Positions 17,336 through 26,173 of a DNA stretch of 64,000 nt are shown here, piece by piece. The position numbers were made by a program, and so were the translations under genes. Within the stretch, counting starts at the first letter, position 1. Every line of letters begins with the position of its first letter. The DNA comes from Arthrobacter sp. MN05-02 (GTDB lineage: Bacteria; Actinomycetota; Actinomycetes; Actinomycetales; Micrococcaceae): contig AP018697.1 of NCBI GenBank assembly GCA_004001285.1, forward strand, positions 1,922,001-1,986,000, given 5' to 3'. The notes under the pieces were generated by a model. It was not told the DNA's origin and ran no database searches. It saw only the letters and a list, made by a program, of their open reading frames with translations.

Positions 17336-18703
17336 ATGACCGTCACCCCCCTCACGCCCGTCGGCACCAAGCCCCAGGAGCAGCCCGCCTGGCTGTCCCT
17401 GAAGGCGGCAGCCCAGGATCTGCGCCTGCTGCAGGTCAAGGACGGTTCCATCCCGGACCCGGAGCACCACGCTCCGGCCGCCGAGCTCACGACCGCCATC
17501 ACGGCCGCGATCACGGAGCTCGCTCCCCTGTTCCCCCACGACGCCGAGTACCTCGATCGCACCGTCACGGCTTTCGAGGCCTGGCGGTCGAGCGGATTCG
17601 CCGTTCCGGACTTCCTCGAGCCGCTGCTCGCCTTCCAGCCCCAGCAGGACCGCACGGACGGCCTCCAGCATCTCGTGGTGTTCCCCATGTACACCCAGAA
17701 CGGCAGCACCAGCCGGCTCGTCGAGGCGGTGCTGATCGAGGTCCTCTGGCCCGAGTTCATCGCCGAGCTCGAAGCGGGTGCCTACTCGAACGGCCTGTTC
17801 GTGCCCATCCGGTTCCTCGACTTCACCGAGGGCTACAACACGAACTCCGCCGTCCTGTTCCCCGAGACCGTCGCGGTGAGCGAGACCCCGACCTTCACCT
17901 GGGGAGCCATCTTCGCCGACCGCGAGGCCGCACGGTTCCGCCGCGTGGTCCGGGCAGCCGCCGACATCACGCGCCTGGATCTCCCGCAGGACGCCCTGGA
18001 ACTCCTCGACGACCAGAAGCTCGCCGAGGAGACCTTCGTGATGTGGGACCTCATTCACGACCGCACGCACATGCGCGGCGACCTCCCCTTCGACCCCTTC
18101 ATGATCAAGCAGCGCATGCCCTTCTTCCTGTACTCCCTCGAGGAACTGCGCTGCGACCTCACCGCCTTCCGCGAATCCGTGAGGATCGAGAAGGACGAGG
18201 AGGAGGCGTCGCCCGAGGCGCGGAAGCACGCGAAGCTCGTGCAGTACGCGGTCATCTTCGACCGCATCTTCCGCTTCAGCATCACCGGCAGCCGGGTGCG
18301 CAACTACGACGGCCTCGGCGGACAGCTCCTGTTCGCCTGGATGCACCAGCACCGCGTCCTGCACTGGACCGACACGAAGCTCACCATCGACTGGGACGAG
18401 GCGGCGGATGTCGTCGTCGCACTGGGCGAGCAGATCGAGCAGCTGTACTGGCGCTCGATCGACCGGCCGAAGATCGCGCACTGGCTGGCCGCCTACGACC
18501 TGGTGTCCGCCACGGTCACGCCGCACCCCGCGTCGGTCTGGGCCAAGGGTCCCGACGCGCTCGAGCTCCTCGGTCCCCCGCGTGGCCTGACCGACGCGGT
18601 GCTCGACGACGAGTTCCCGCTCTCGATGTTCTTCGAGGCCCTCGACCGCAAGATGAAGCCGGTCATCGAGTCCACCGCGGGCATCACGGCGGACGCGGCA
18701 TGA
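17336..18703 (+). CDS. DUF6421 family protein
   Basis: A 455-residue soluble protein of unknown function; ATG 17336 has AGCAGGAGCC upstream. I recognise the DUF6421 family from whole-sequence appearance. A notable cluster is H241-D-R-T-H245 followed 24 residues later by E269-E-L-R-C-D274, in the sequence order of a metal-binding HxxxH...E site. Other conserved-looking blocks are VFPMYTQNGSTSRLVEAV and GLFVPIRFLDFTEGYNTNS. The stop overlaps the SDR start (ATGA), and the threonine-aldolase-type gene follows, so it is the first member of a three-gene operon. Enzymatic activity is inferred only. Confidence 0.8.
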   Translation: MTVTPLTPVGTKPQEQPAWLSLKAAAQDLRLLQVKDGSIPDPEHHAPAAELTTAITAAITELAPLFPHDAEYLDRTVTAFEAWRSSGFAVPDFLEPLLAFQPQQDRTDGLQHLVVFPMYTQNGSTSRLVEAVLIEVLWPEFIAELEAGAYSNGLFVPIRFLDFTEGYNTNSAVLFPETVAVSETPTFTWGAIFADREAARFRRVVRAAADITRLDLPQDALELLDDQKLAEETFVMWDLIHDRTHMRGDLPFDPFMIKQRMPFFLYSLEELRCDLTAFRESVRIEKDEEEASPEARKHAKLVQYAVIFDRIFRFSITGSRVRNYDGLGGQLLFAWMHQHRVLHWTDTKLTIDWDEAADVVVALGEQIEQLYWRSIDRPKIAHWLAAYDLVSATVTPHPASVWAKGPDALELLGPPRGLTDAVLDDEFPLSMFFEALDRKMKPVIESTAGITADAA

Positions 18704-19419
18704 GCGAGAGCACCGGCGGCCGGACCGCCGTCGTCGCCGGTGCCACGAGCGCATCCGGCAGAGCCCTCACGCGACGGCTCCTGGCGGACGGACTGACGGT
18801 GGTCGCCGTCGGCTCGGACGCCGGGCGGCTCGCCGAGGCCTTCGCGACGTACGACGGCGTGGACCGCCAGGAGTGCGACCTCGCGGACGAGGCGGCGGTC
18901 AGGGCCCTCGCCGACCGCGTGCGCGTCGACCACGGCGGCACCGACGCGCTGTTCCACCTCGTCGGCGGCTGGCGGGGCGGCAGGGGCATCACCACCCAGT
19001 CCACGGCGGACTACGACGCCCTGCACCGCTCGGTGTTCGTCACCCTCTTCAACACCAGCCGGGCCTTCTACGACCAGTTGGCCGAGCGGGGCGGACGCCT
19101 CGCGGCCGTGTCCGCCACCGCCGTCGCCGCCCCGACGGCCGGCAACGCCTCCTACGCCGCGGTCAAGGCCTCCGTCGACGCCTGGCTCCAGGCCGTCGCC
19201 GACGGTTTCGCCAGGGACGGCAGCGCGGCGGCATCCACCGCCGTGGTGGTCAAGGCGCTGGTCGACGACACCCTGCGGCAGCAGCACCCCGACCGGACGT
19301 TCCCGGGCTTCACGCACGTCGACGATCTCGCCGGCATCCTGGCGTCACTGCTCGGGGCGCCTCCGGCGGACGTCAACGGTGCACGCATCGACGCGGTGCG
19401 CGCCGCGCATCGGGGATAA
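18700..19419 (+). CDS. Short-chain dehydrogenase/reductase
   Basis: A 239-residue Rossmann SDR. The cofactor loop is AGATSASGRAL near residues 13-23, and the catalytic pair is Y-A-A-V-K in NASYAAVKASVDAW. The start codon is within the DUF6421 stop (ATGA), so translation is coupled. Substrate is unknown; the operon context suggests a small-molecule redox step linked to the PLP enzyme downstream. Confidence 0.85.
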   Translation: MSESTGGRTAVVAGATSASGRALTRRLLADGLTVVAVGSDAGRLAEAFATYDGVDRQECDLADEAAVRALADRVRVDHGGTDALFHLVGGWRGGRGITTQSTADYDALHRSVFVTLFNTSRAFYDQLAERGGRLAAVSATAVAAPTAGNASYAAVKASVDAWLQAVADGFARDGSAAASTAVVVKALVDDTLRQQHPDRTFPGFTHVDDLAGILASLLGAPPADVNGARIDAVRAAHRG

Positions 19420-19420
19420 T
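19415..19420 (+). promoter_or_regulatory. -10 element, leaderless spacing (threonine aldolase)
   Basis: GATAAT ends 6 nt before the GTG at 19427 and overlaps the SDR stop region; this would give an internal promoter in the operon. Confidence 0.5.
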
Positions 19421-19426
19421 GGAACC

Positions 19427-20497
19427 GTGACCGACACCCTGACAACAGCCCCGTCCCTGCACGACCGCACCCGGCGGAGCTTCGCCTCCGACAACTATTC
19501 GGGCGTGCATCCGGAAGTCCTCACCGCGCTCGCAGCAGCGAACGAGGGCCACCAGGTCGCCTACGGCGAGGACCAGTACACCGCCCGCCTGCAGGAGGTG
19601 ATGGAGCACCACTTCGGCGAGGGCATCTCCATCTACCCCGTCTTCAACGGCACGGGCGCCAACGTGCTCTCGCTGCAGTCGATCCTGCCGCGCTGGGGCG
19701 CCGTCGTCTGCCCGCGGACGGCCCACATCAACGTGGACGAGAACGCGGCTCCGGAGCGGGTGGGCGGCATCAAGCTGCTGACGGTCCCCACACCGGACGG
19801 CAAGCTGACCCCCGAGCTGATCGACCGCGAGGCGTGGGGCTGGGGGGACCAGCACCGCGCGCAGCCCCTGGCGGTCTCGATCACCCAGACCACCGAACTC
19901 GGCACGCTGTACTCCGTCGCGGAGATCAGGGCGATCGCGGACCACTGCCACGCCCGAGGCATGCGGGTCCACATGGACGGTGCCCGGCTCGCCAACGCCG
20001 CGGCAGCCCTCGGTCAGCCGCTGCGCGCCTTCACGCGCGACGCCGGCGTGGACATCCTGTCCTTCGGCGGCACCAAGAACGGCCTGATGTTCGGCGAGTG
20101 CATCGTCGTCCTGAATCCGGAGGCGTCCACGGGCCTGGAGTACCTGCGCAAGCTCAACATGCAGCTGGCGTCGAAGATGCGCTTCGTCTCAGCGCAGCTC
20201 ATCGCCCTGCTGGAGGGAGACCTGTGGCTCCGCTCGGCGGGGCATGCCAACGCGATGGCCGCACGCCTGACCGAGGGCGTCCGCGGCATCAAGGGAGTGA
20301 CGCTCACGCAGGAGACCACGGCCAACGCGGTCTTCGCCATCCTGCCTCCGGGCTCGGCCGACCGCATCCGCGAGAGCTTCCGCTTCTACGACTGGGACCA
20401 GGCCACCGGCGAGGTCCGCTGGATGTGCTCGTTCGACACCACGGAGGACGACGTCGACGCGTTCGTCGAGGCGATCCGCCGGGAGGTCTCCGCCTGA
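19427..20497 (+). CDS. Low-specificity L-threonine aldolase / beta-eliminating lyase family
   Basis: A PLP-dependent fold-type I enzyme that splits threonine to glycine and acetaldehyde, or acts on related beta-hydroxy amino acids. GTG 19427 gives 356 residues. The PLP lysine is K217 in FGGTKNGLMFGE, and the cofactor Asp-Gly-Ala motif is HMDGARLANAA. The family's N-terminal FASDNYSGVHPEVL is present. It follows the SDR by 7 nt and probably has both operon read-through and its own leaderless promoter. The in vivo substrate is uncertain. Confidence 0.92.
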   Translation: MTDTLTTAPSLHDRTRRSFASDNYSGVHPEVLTALAAANEGHQVAYGEDQYTARLQEVMEHHFGEGISIYPVFNGTGANVLSLQSILPRWGAVVCPRTAHINVDENAAPERVGGIKLLTVPTPDGKLTPELIDREAWGWGDQHRAQPLAVSITQTTELGTLYSVAEIRAIADHCHARGMRVHMDGARLANAAAALGQPLRAFTRDAGVDILSFGGTKNGLMFGECIVVLNPEASTGLEYLRKLNMQLASKMRFVSAQLIALLEGDLWLRSAGHANAMAARLTEGVRGIKGVTLTQETTANAVFAILPPGSADRIRESFRFYDWDQATGEVRWMCSFDTTEDDVDAFVEAIRREVSA

Positions 20498-20578
20498 CGC
20501 GGTCGGCGCGTCCGGGACGGGATAGGCCTGGCCGCACCCGACCCGACGGCGCTCCGCCGCCGCACTCACCGCAGGGCA

Positions 20579-20584
20579 TAACCT
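20579..20584 (+). promoter_or_regulatory. -10 element, leaderless spacing (DUF3000)
   Basis: TAACCT ends 6 nt before the GTG at 20591. Confidence 0.5.
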
Positions 20585-20590
20585 GCGGGG

Positions 20591-21226
20591 GTGAGTGCAA
20601 TCGGCGGCATGACGCAACTACCTGCGGAATTCTTGGACGCCCTCTCCGGCCTGCGGCAAGCAGCCCGTCGCAGCGAGATCCGGCTCGAGGAGATCCCGGC
20701 GCCGTCGCGCCTGGCCCCCTTCGCGGTAGCACTCGGCGCCGAGGTCTTCGAGGCCACGCCCGTCCTGCCGCCACCGCTCCACGGCCCGGCCCGCAGCCTC
20801 CTGCTCCCGCCCGAGCCCGAGGAGCTGGCGACCGGACGCTTCATCCTCCTCTACGATCCCGCCGGGTCCGAGGTCTGGAACGGCCGCTTCCGGATCGTCA
20901 CCTACATCCGTGCGCAGCTCGAACCGGACATGGGCAACGACGCGCTCCTCGGCTCGGTCGCCTGGACCTGGCTGGTGGAAGCCCTGGGGAACCACGGGGC
21001 ACGCCACCACAGCACCGGCGGGACGGCCACGAGGATCCTCTCCGAGAGCTACGGGACGCTCGAGGATCGGCCCGACACCATCGACATCGAGCTCCGCGCA
21101 TCCTGGACACCGGAGACCTCCGACGTCCGGAGGCACCTCGAGGCGTGGTCGGAGATGGTCTGCACCTTCGCCGGACTGCCCCCGCTGCCCGACGGCGTCG
21201 CGCACCTCCCGCACCGCAGGTCCTGA
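20591..21226 (+). CDS. DUF3000 family protein
   Basis: A 211-residue actinobacterial protein of unknown function. The family recognition rests on the pattern ending in WTPETSDVRRHLEAWSEMVCTFAGLPPLP and the central segment IVTYIRAQLEPDMGNDALLGSVAWTWL, and on its position just before rnd, a pairing I recall from many actinobacteria. GTG 20591 is chosen because of the -10 spacing; an alternative ATG at 20609 would be 6 residues shorter. Confidence 0.85.
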   Translation: MSAIGGMTQLPAEFLDALSGLRQAARRSEIRLEEIPAPSRLAPFAVALGAEVFEATPVLPPPLHGPARSLLLPPEPEELATGRFILLYDPAGSEVWNGRFRIVTYIRAQLEPDMGNDALLGSVAWTWLVEALGNHGARHHSTGGTATRILSESYGTLEDRPDTIDIELRASWTPETSDVRRHLEAWSEMVCTFAGLPPLPDGVAHLPHRRS

Positions 21227-21309
21227 GTCCGCGCCGCACCGTCGGGCCTCGGGAGCAGCACCCGGTGCTTCCCGGGCGCACACGCCCGCGGGGATAGACT
21301 GAAATCACC

Positions 21310-22599
21310 ATGAGTTCCCATACTTCCGAACACACGGACAGCACCGACGCGTCCGATCCCGCCACACCCGCTGCACTCCCCCTGCTGACCGAGCCCCGCG
21401 AGGGCGTCCCGCTCGTGATCGACACGCCCGCCGGGCTCGAGCGAGCAGCAGCGGCCCTTGCAGCCGGTACGGGACCGGCGGGCGTCGACGCCGAGCGCGC
21501 CTCCGGCTTCCGGTACGGACAGCGCGCCTTCCTCGTCCAGATCCGCCGGGAGGGTGCGGGGACGTGGCTGATCGACCCCGAGCCATTCGACGACCTCCAC
21601 ATCATCGACGACGCCCTCGACGGCGTCGAGTGGATCCTGCATGCCGCGAGCCAGGACCTCCCCTGCCTTGCCGAGCTCGGGATGTGGCCGGACAAGCTCT
21701 TCGACACGGAGCTCGCCGCGCGCCTCGCCGGACTCCCTCGGGTCGGCCTCGCCGCCGTCATCGAGTCCCAGCTCGGTTTCAGCCTGGCGAAGGAGCACTC
21801 GGCAGCGGACTGGTCCAAGCGGCCGTTGCCGGAGCCCTGGCTCCGCTATGCCGCGCTCGACGTCGAGGTCCTGGCGGAACTGCGGGACAAGCTCGCCGGC
21901 CTGCTGGAGGAGGGCGGCAAGCTCGGGATCGCCGAGGAGGAGTTCGAGCACATCCGCCGCACCCCGCCCGCCGAACCCCGCGTGGACCCGTGGCGCCGCA
22001 CCTCGGGCCTGCACCAGTTGCGCGACCGCCGCCAGCTCGCCGCCGTACGGCAGATGTGGCTGGAGCGCGAGGACCTCGCACAGCGCCGTGACGTCGCACC
22101 CGGCCGCCTCATCCCCGATTCGGCGATCGTCGCGGCCGCGCGCGCGATGCCGGCCACGGTCCCCCAGCTGCTGGCGACGAAGGGATTCCACGGCCGGGCA
22201 GCGCAGAAGGAAGCGCCCCGGTGGCTGAGATGCATCAGCGACGCGAGGAAGCTCACCGACCTCCCGCCGCTGCACGTGCCGACCAATGCGCCGCCCCCGC
22301 CACGCATCTGGCCCGAGAAGGATCCCGAAGCCGCAGCCCGGTTGCAGACCGCGCGCCCGCGCGTCGCGCAGTGTGCGGAGAAGCTGGACATGCCGGTGGA
22401 GAACCTGCTCACGCCGGACTACCTGCGCCGTATCGCGTGGCGCCCGCCGGCGGAGATCTCGCTGGAGTCCGTCTCGGCGGCACTCGCCGACCTGGGGGCG
22501 CGCCCCTGGCAGATCGAGCAGGTGGCGGCGATCATCACCGTCGCCTTTTTGGACCCCGATCCTCTGCCTGCGAAGGGCCGGGAGACGCCCGAAGGCTGA
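21310..22599 (+). CDS. rnd: Ribonuclease D (HRDC domain)
   Basis: A 3'-5' exoribonuclease involved in tRNA 3' maturation. The 429-residue protein has the DEDDy exonuclease motifs: GVDAERASGFRYGQRAFLVQ, HAASQDLPCL, FDTELAARL and RYAALDVEVL with the catalytic Tyr. The HRDC domain (residues about 230-310, DVAPGRLIPDSAIVAAARAMP) follows. A TAGACT -10-like element lies 9 nt upstream of the ATG. Downstream are fadA and its promoter. Confidence 0.95.
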   Translation: MSSHTSEHTDSTDASDPATPAALPLLTEPREGVPLVIDTPAGLERAAAALAAGTGPAGVDAERASGFRYGQRAFLVQIRREGAGTWLIDPEPFDDLHIIDDALDGVEWILHAASQDLPCLAELGMWPDKLFDTELAARLAGLPRVGLAAVIESQLGFSLAKEHSAADWSKRPLPEPWLRYAALDVEVLAELRDKLAGLLEEGGKLGIAEEEFEHIRRTPPAEPRVDPWRRTSGLHQLRDRRQLAAVRQMWLEREDLAQRRDVAPGRLIPDSAIVAAARAMPATVPQLLATKGFHGRAAQKEAPRWLRCISDARKLTDLPPLHVPTNAPPPPRIWPEKDPEAAARLQTARPRVAQCAEKLDMPVENLLTPDYLRRIAWRPPAEISLESVSAALADLGARPWQIEQVAAIITVAFLDPDPLPAKGRETPEG

Positions 22600-22621
22600 A
22601 CCCAGGGCCGGCTCCCGTCGC

Positions 22622-22650
22622 TTGCACGCTATGTTACTCACCAGTAACAT
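22622..22650 (+). promoter_or_regulatory. fadA-fadB promoter with overlapping 20-bp palindromic operator
   Basis: -35 TTGCAC (22622-22627), 17-nt spacer and -10 TAACAT (22645-22650). The palindrome ATGTTACTCACCAGTAACAT (22631-22650) is an 8-bp perfect inverted repeat around CACC that covers the spacer and the whole -10, the layout of a repressor site. A TetR-type acyl-CoA-responsive repressor is inferred from the gene content. Confidence 0.75.
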
Positions 22651-22684
22651 GATCGCTGACCTACATCTCGAAGAGGAGCAACAG

Positions 22685-23935
22685 GTGAGCCCAGAGACCG
22701 GAACGGCGCCCGCACGGAGCGCGTCACGAGCCGTCCGCGACGTCGTCTTCGTCGACGGAGTACGCACCCCCTTCGGCAGGGCGGGCGAGAAGGGCATCTA
22801 CGCCGGCATGCGCGCGGACGACCTCGTGGTGAAATGCATCCGCGACCTGCTGCGCAGGAACCCGGCCCTGCCGCCCGAGCGGATCGACGACGTCGCCATC
22901 GCCGCCACCACGCAGACCGGGGACCAGGGCCTCACCATCGGCCGCACTGCAGCCCTCCTGGCCGGGCTCCCCCGCACGGTCCCCGGATTCGCGATCGACC
23001 GGATGTGCGCCGGCGCCATGACGGCCGTGACCACCACCGCCCCGGGCATCGCCTTCGGTGCGTACGACGTCGTCATCGCGGGCGGTGTCGAGCACATGGG
23101 GAACCACCCCATGGGAGCGGATGCCGATCCCAACCCGCGCTTCGTCTCGGAGCGCATCGTCGATCCGGCGGCACTGACCATGGGCACCACGGCGGAGAAC
23201 CTGCACGACCGCTTCCCGTCCATCACCAGGGACCGCACGGACGCCTACGCGGTCCGCAGCCAGCAGAAGCTCGCGCAGGCCTACGAGACGGGGCGGATCC
23301 AGCCCGACCTCGTGCCCGTGGCGGGCAGGAAGCCCGGCTCCGGCTGGACTCTGAACACGGTCGACGAACCGCCCCGCCCCGGGACCACGGCCGAGGACCT
23401 GGCAGCGCTCCGAACCCCCTTCCGTCCGCACGGCCGCGTCACCGCCGGCAACGCAGCGGGCCTGAACGACGGCGCCACCGCGGCCCTGCTCGCCTCCGCC
23501 GACGCGGCAGCCGAACTCGGGCTGCCCGTCCGCATGCGTCTGGTCGCCTACGCCTTCGCCGGCGTCGAACCGGAGGTCATGGGCATCGGGCCCGTTCCGG
23601 CCACGGAGAAGGCGCTCCGTCAGGCTGGCCTGGCGATCGAGGACATCGGGTTGTTCGAGATCAACGAGGCCTTCGCGGTACAGGTGCTGAGCTTCCTCGA
23701 CCATTTCGGGATCGACGACGAGGACCCCCGCGTGAACCGCTACGGCGGCGCGATCGCCGTCGGGCACCCGCTGGCCAGCTCCGGCGTGCGGCTCATGAAC
23801 CAGCTCGCCCGCCAGTTCGAGGAGGACCCGAGCGTGCGCTACGGCATGACGACCATGTGCATCGGCCTCGGCATGGGCGCGACGGTCATCTGGGAGAACC
23901 CCCACCACGAGCACTACGGACAGGACGCAGCATGA
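22685..23935 (+). CDS. fadA: Acetyl-CoA acyltransferase (thiolase)
   Basis: Thiolytic cleavage of 3-ketoacyl-CoA in beta-oxidation. GTG 22685 has GAGGAG at 22672-22677. The 416-residue protein has catalytic Cys108 in DRMCAGAM, the motif NEAFAVQ, GHPLASSG with the catalytic His and TMCIGLGMG with the second Cys. The 3' end overlaps fadB by an ATGA, so the two subunits of the trifunctional-type complex are made together. It is controlled by the palindrome-bearing promoter upstream. Confidence 0.97.
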   Translation: MSPETGTAPARSASRAVRDVVFVDGVRTPFGRAGEKGIYAGMRADDLVVKCIRDLLRRNPALPPERIDDVAIAATTQTGDQGLTIGRTAALLAGLPRTVPGFAIDRMCAGAMTAVTTTAPGIAFGAYDVVIAGGVEHMGNHPMGADADPNPRFVSERIVDPAALTMGTTAENLHDRFPSITRDRTDAYAVRSQQKLAQAYETGRIQPDLVPVAGRKPGSGWTLNTVDEPPRPGTTAEDLAALRTPFRPHGRVTAGNAAGLNDGATAALLASADAAAELGLPVRMRLVAYAFAGVEPEVMGIGPVPATEKALRQAGLAIEDIGLFEINEAFAVQVLSFLDHFGIDDEDPRVNRYGGAIAVGHPLASSGVRLMNQLARQFEEDPSVRYGMTTMCIGLGMGATVIWENPHHEHYGQDAA

Positions 23936-26058
23936 GTTTCGAACGCTACGACGAACTGGCCCGGCTCGTTCCGGCCGAGATCGTCACCCACTCCTATGTG
24001 CAGGACATCCCGCTGCCCGAGGGCGCGGGTGTCCTCGCGCTCATCACGCTCGACAACGACCTCGACTCCACGAAGCCCACCACGCTGGGCCCCACCACGC
24101 TCATCGAGCTCGGCCGGACCCTCGAAGGCCTGAAGGAACGCGCGGCCCGCGGCGAGATCTCCGGCGTCGCCGTGACGGGCAAGCCCTACTTCCTCGTGGC
24201 CGGCGCCGACCTCAGCACCGTCAAGAGCGTGAGGTCCGAGCACCTCGGCCGGCTCATGGCCGAACTGGGACACGAGGCCTACGACCTCCTCGCCGACCTG
24301 GGCGTGCCGAGCTTCGCCTTCATCAACGGCGTCGCACTGGGTGGCGGTCTCGAGATCGCCCTCGCCGCGAACTACCGCACGGTGTCCTCCGGGGCCAACG
24401 GCATCGGCCTGCCCGAGGCCTTCATCGGGCTCGTGCCCGGCTGGGGTGGCGTCTACCGCCTGCCGCGGCTGATCGGCCCCGCTCATGCCGTGAAGGTCAT
24501 GATCGAGAATCCGCTGAGCAACAACCGCAGCCTCGACGGCAGGGCCGCCTACGAGCTCGGCATCGCCGATGCCCTCTTCGAACCCGCCGACTACCTCGAG
24601 CAGTCACTGCGGTGGGCGGCGCAGGTGCTGCGCGGTGGAGCTGCCGCTGCCGCCGTCGAGGAGCGGCGCGCCGCGCTCACGCAGTACGACGACGCAGCCT
24701 GGACCGCAGCGGTGGCCGCAGGCAGGGCGTTCGTCGAGGCCAGGACCGGCAACGCCGCTCCCGCACCCTCGCGGGTGCTGGACCTGCTCGAGTCCGGCCT
24801 CACCTGGTCGAGGCAGGAGTCGGCGGCAGCGGAGTGCGCCGCACTGGCGGAACTGATGCAGACGCCCGAGTTCCATGCGACGGTCTACGCCTTCCTCGAC
24901 CTCGTGCAGAAGCGCGGCAAGCGCCCGGCAGGAGCTCCCGACCGGAAGCTCGCGCGCCCGGTCTCGAAGGTCGGCGTCGTCGGTGCGGGTCTCATGGCCG
25001 GCCAGCTCGCGCTCCTGTTCGCCCGGCAGCTCAAGGTTCCGGTGGTCCTCACCGACATCGACCAGGACCGCGTGGACAAGGGTGTGGCGTACGTGCACGC
25101 CGAGATCGAGAAGCTGCTCGGGAAGCAGCGACTGTCCCAGGACGCGGCCAACCGGACGAGGTCGCTGGTGACCGGATCGGTCTCCAAGGACGCCTTCTCC
25201 GACGCCGATTTCGTGATCGAGGCCGTGTTCGAGGAGCTGTCCGTCAAGAAGCAGGTCTTCGCGGAGGTCGAGGCCGTCGTCTCCCCCGAGTGCATCCTCG
25301 CGACCAACACCTCCTCGCTGTCCGTGGCGGAGATGGCGGCGGATCTCGTCCATCCCGAGCGGGTGGTCGGTTTCCACTTCTTCAACCCCGTCGCCGCCAT
25401 GCCGCTGCTCGAGGTCGTGCGTGCGCCCACGACGGACGACGCCGTGCTGGCGACGGCGTTCGTGCTCGCGAAGGGCCTGAAGAAGAACGCGGTCCTCGTG
25501 CAGGACGCTCCCGCCTTCGTGGTGAACCGCATCCTCGGACGCATGTTCGGCGAGATCACCGCCGTCTTCGACGAGGGCACGGACGCCGCGACGGCCGACG
25601 ATGCGCTGCGCCCGATGGGTCTGCCCATGACGCCCTTCCGGCTGCTCGCCCTCGTGGGACTGCCCGTCGGCCAGCACGTCCAGGAGTCGCTGCACGCGGC
25701 CTTCGGGGAGCGCTTCCACGTCTCTGCGAACCAGCGCAGACTCATCGACGCCGGCATCAGGGGGCTGTGGGTGAAGCAGGAGGACGGCACCGAAACCGTC
25801 CCCGAGCAGACCCTGGCGCTGATGGAGCGTGGAAACCGCGCATCGTCATCGGAGGACGTGCTGCGCCGCACGCAGGATGCGTTGGCCGACGAGATCGGGC
25901 GGATGCTCGACGAGGGCGTGGTCGCCGCGCCGGAGGACATCGACCTGTGCATGATCCTGGGCGCGGGATGGCCGCTGCACCTCGGCGGGATCACCCCCTA
26001 TCTGGACCGTGTCGGGGCGTCCGAGCGGGTCACCGGGAGGACCTTCCACCGGGCCTGA
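23932..26058 (+). CDS. fadB: Multifunctional enoyl-CoA hydratase / 3-hydroxyacyl-CoA dehydrogenase
   Basis: Two consecutive steps of beta-oxidation. The 708-residue protein has an N-terminal crotonase domain (about 15-200, ALGGGLEIALAANYR and LPEAFIGLVPGWGG) and an HAD domain whose Rossmann motif G348-V-V-G-A-G begins near residue 348. The dehydrogenase catalytic segment FHFFNPVAAMPLLEVV is present, as is the C-terminal 6-phosphogluconate-like helix domain. Length is close to the family norm. It starts inside the fadA stop and ends before the terminator at 26120. Confidence 0.96.
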   Translation: MSFERYDELARLVPAEIVTHSYVQDIPLPEGAGVLALITLDNDLDSTKPTTLGPTTLIELGRTLEGLKERAARGEISGVAVTGKPYFLVAGADLSTVKSVRSEHLGRLMAELGHEAYDLLADLGVPSFAFINGVALGGGLEIALAANYRTVSSGANGIGLPEAFIGLVPGWGGVYRLPRLIGPAHAVKVMIENPLSNNRSLDGRAAYELGIADALFEPADYLEQSLRWAAQVLRGGAAAAAVEERRAALTQYDDAAWTAAVAAGRAFVEARTGNAAPAPSRVLDLLESGLTWSRQESAAAECAALAELMQTPEFHATVYAFLDLVQKRGKRPAGAPDRKLARPVSKVGVVGAGLMAGQLALLFARQLKVPVVLTDIDQDRVDKGVAYVHAEIEKLLGKQRLSQDAANRTRSLVTGSVSKDAFSDADFVIEAVFEELSVKKQVFAEVEAVVSPECILATNTSSLSVAEMAADLVHPERVVGFHFFNPVAAMPLLEVVRAPTTDDAVLATAFVLAKGLKKNAVLVQDAPAFVVNRILGRMFGEITAVFDEGTDAATADDALRPMGLPMTPFRLLALVGLPVGQHVQESLHAAFGERFHVSANQRRLIDAGIRGLWVKQEDGTETVPEQTLALMERGNRASSSEDVLRRTQDALADEIGRMLDEGVVAAPEDIDLCMILGAGWPLHLGGITPYLDRVGASERVTGRTFHRA

Positions 26059-26119
26059 ACCGCACGGGCGAGCAGGCGGGAACGGCGATGGACCTCCCGG
26101 CACCAGCCGGGGTCCACCG

Positions 26120-26153
26120 CCGTCCGGGGCGGCGATCACACCGCCCCGGACGG
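26120..26153. terminator. Bidirectional terminator between fadB and the aldo-keto reductase
   Basis: A perfect 13-bp inverted repeat (CCGTCCGGGGCGG / CCGCCCCGGACGG) with an 8-nt loop between convergent genes. Confidence 0.8.
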
Positions 26154-26173
26154 TCCGGGGCGGCGCCGCCGGG

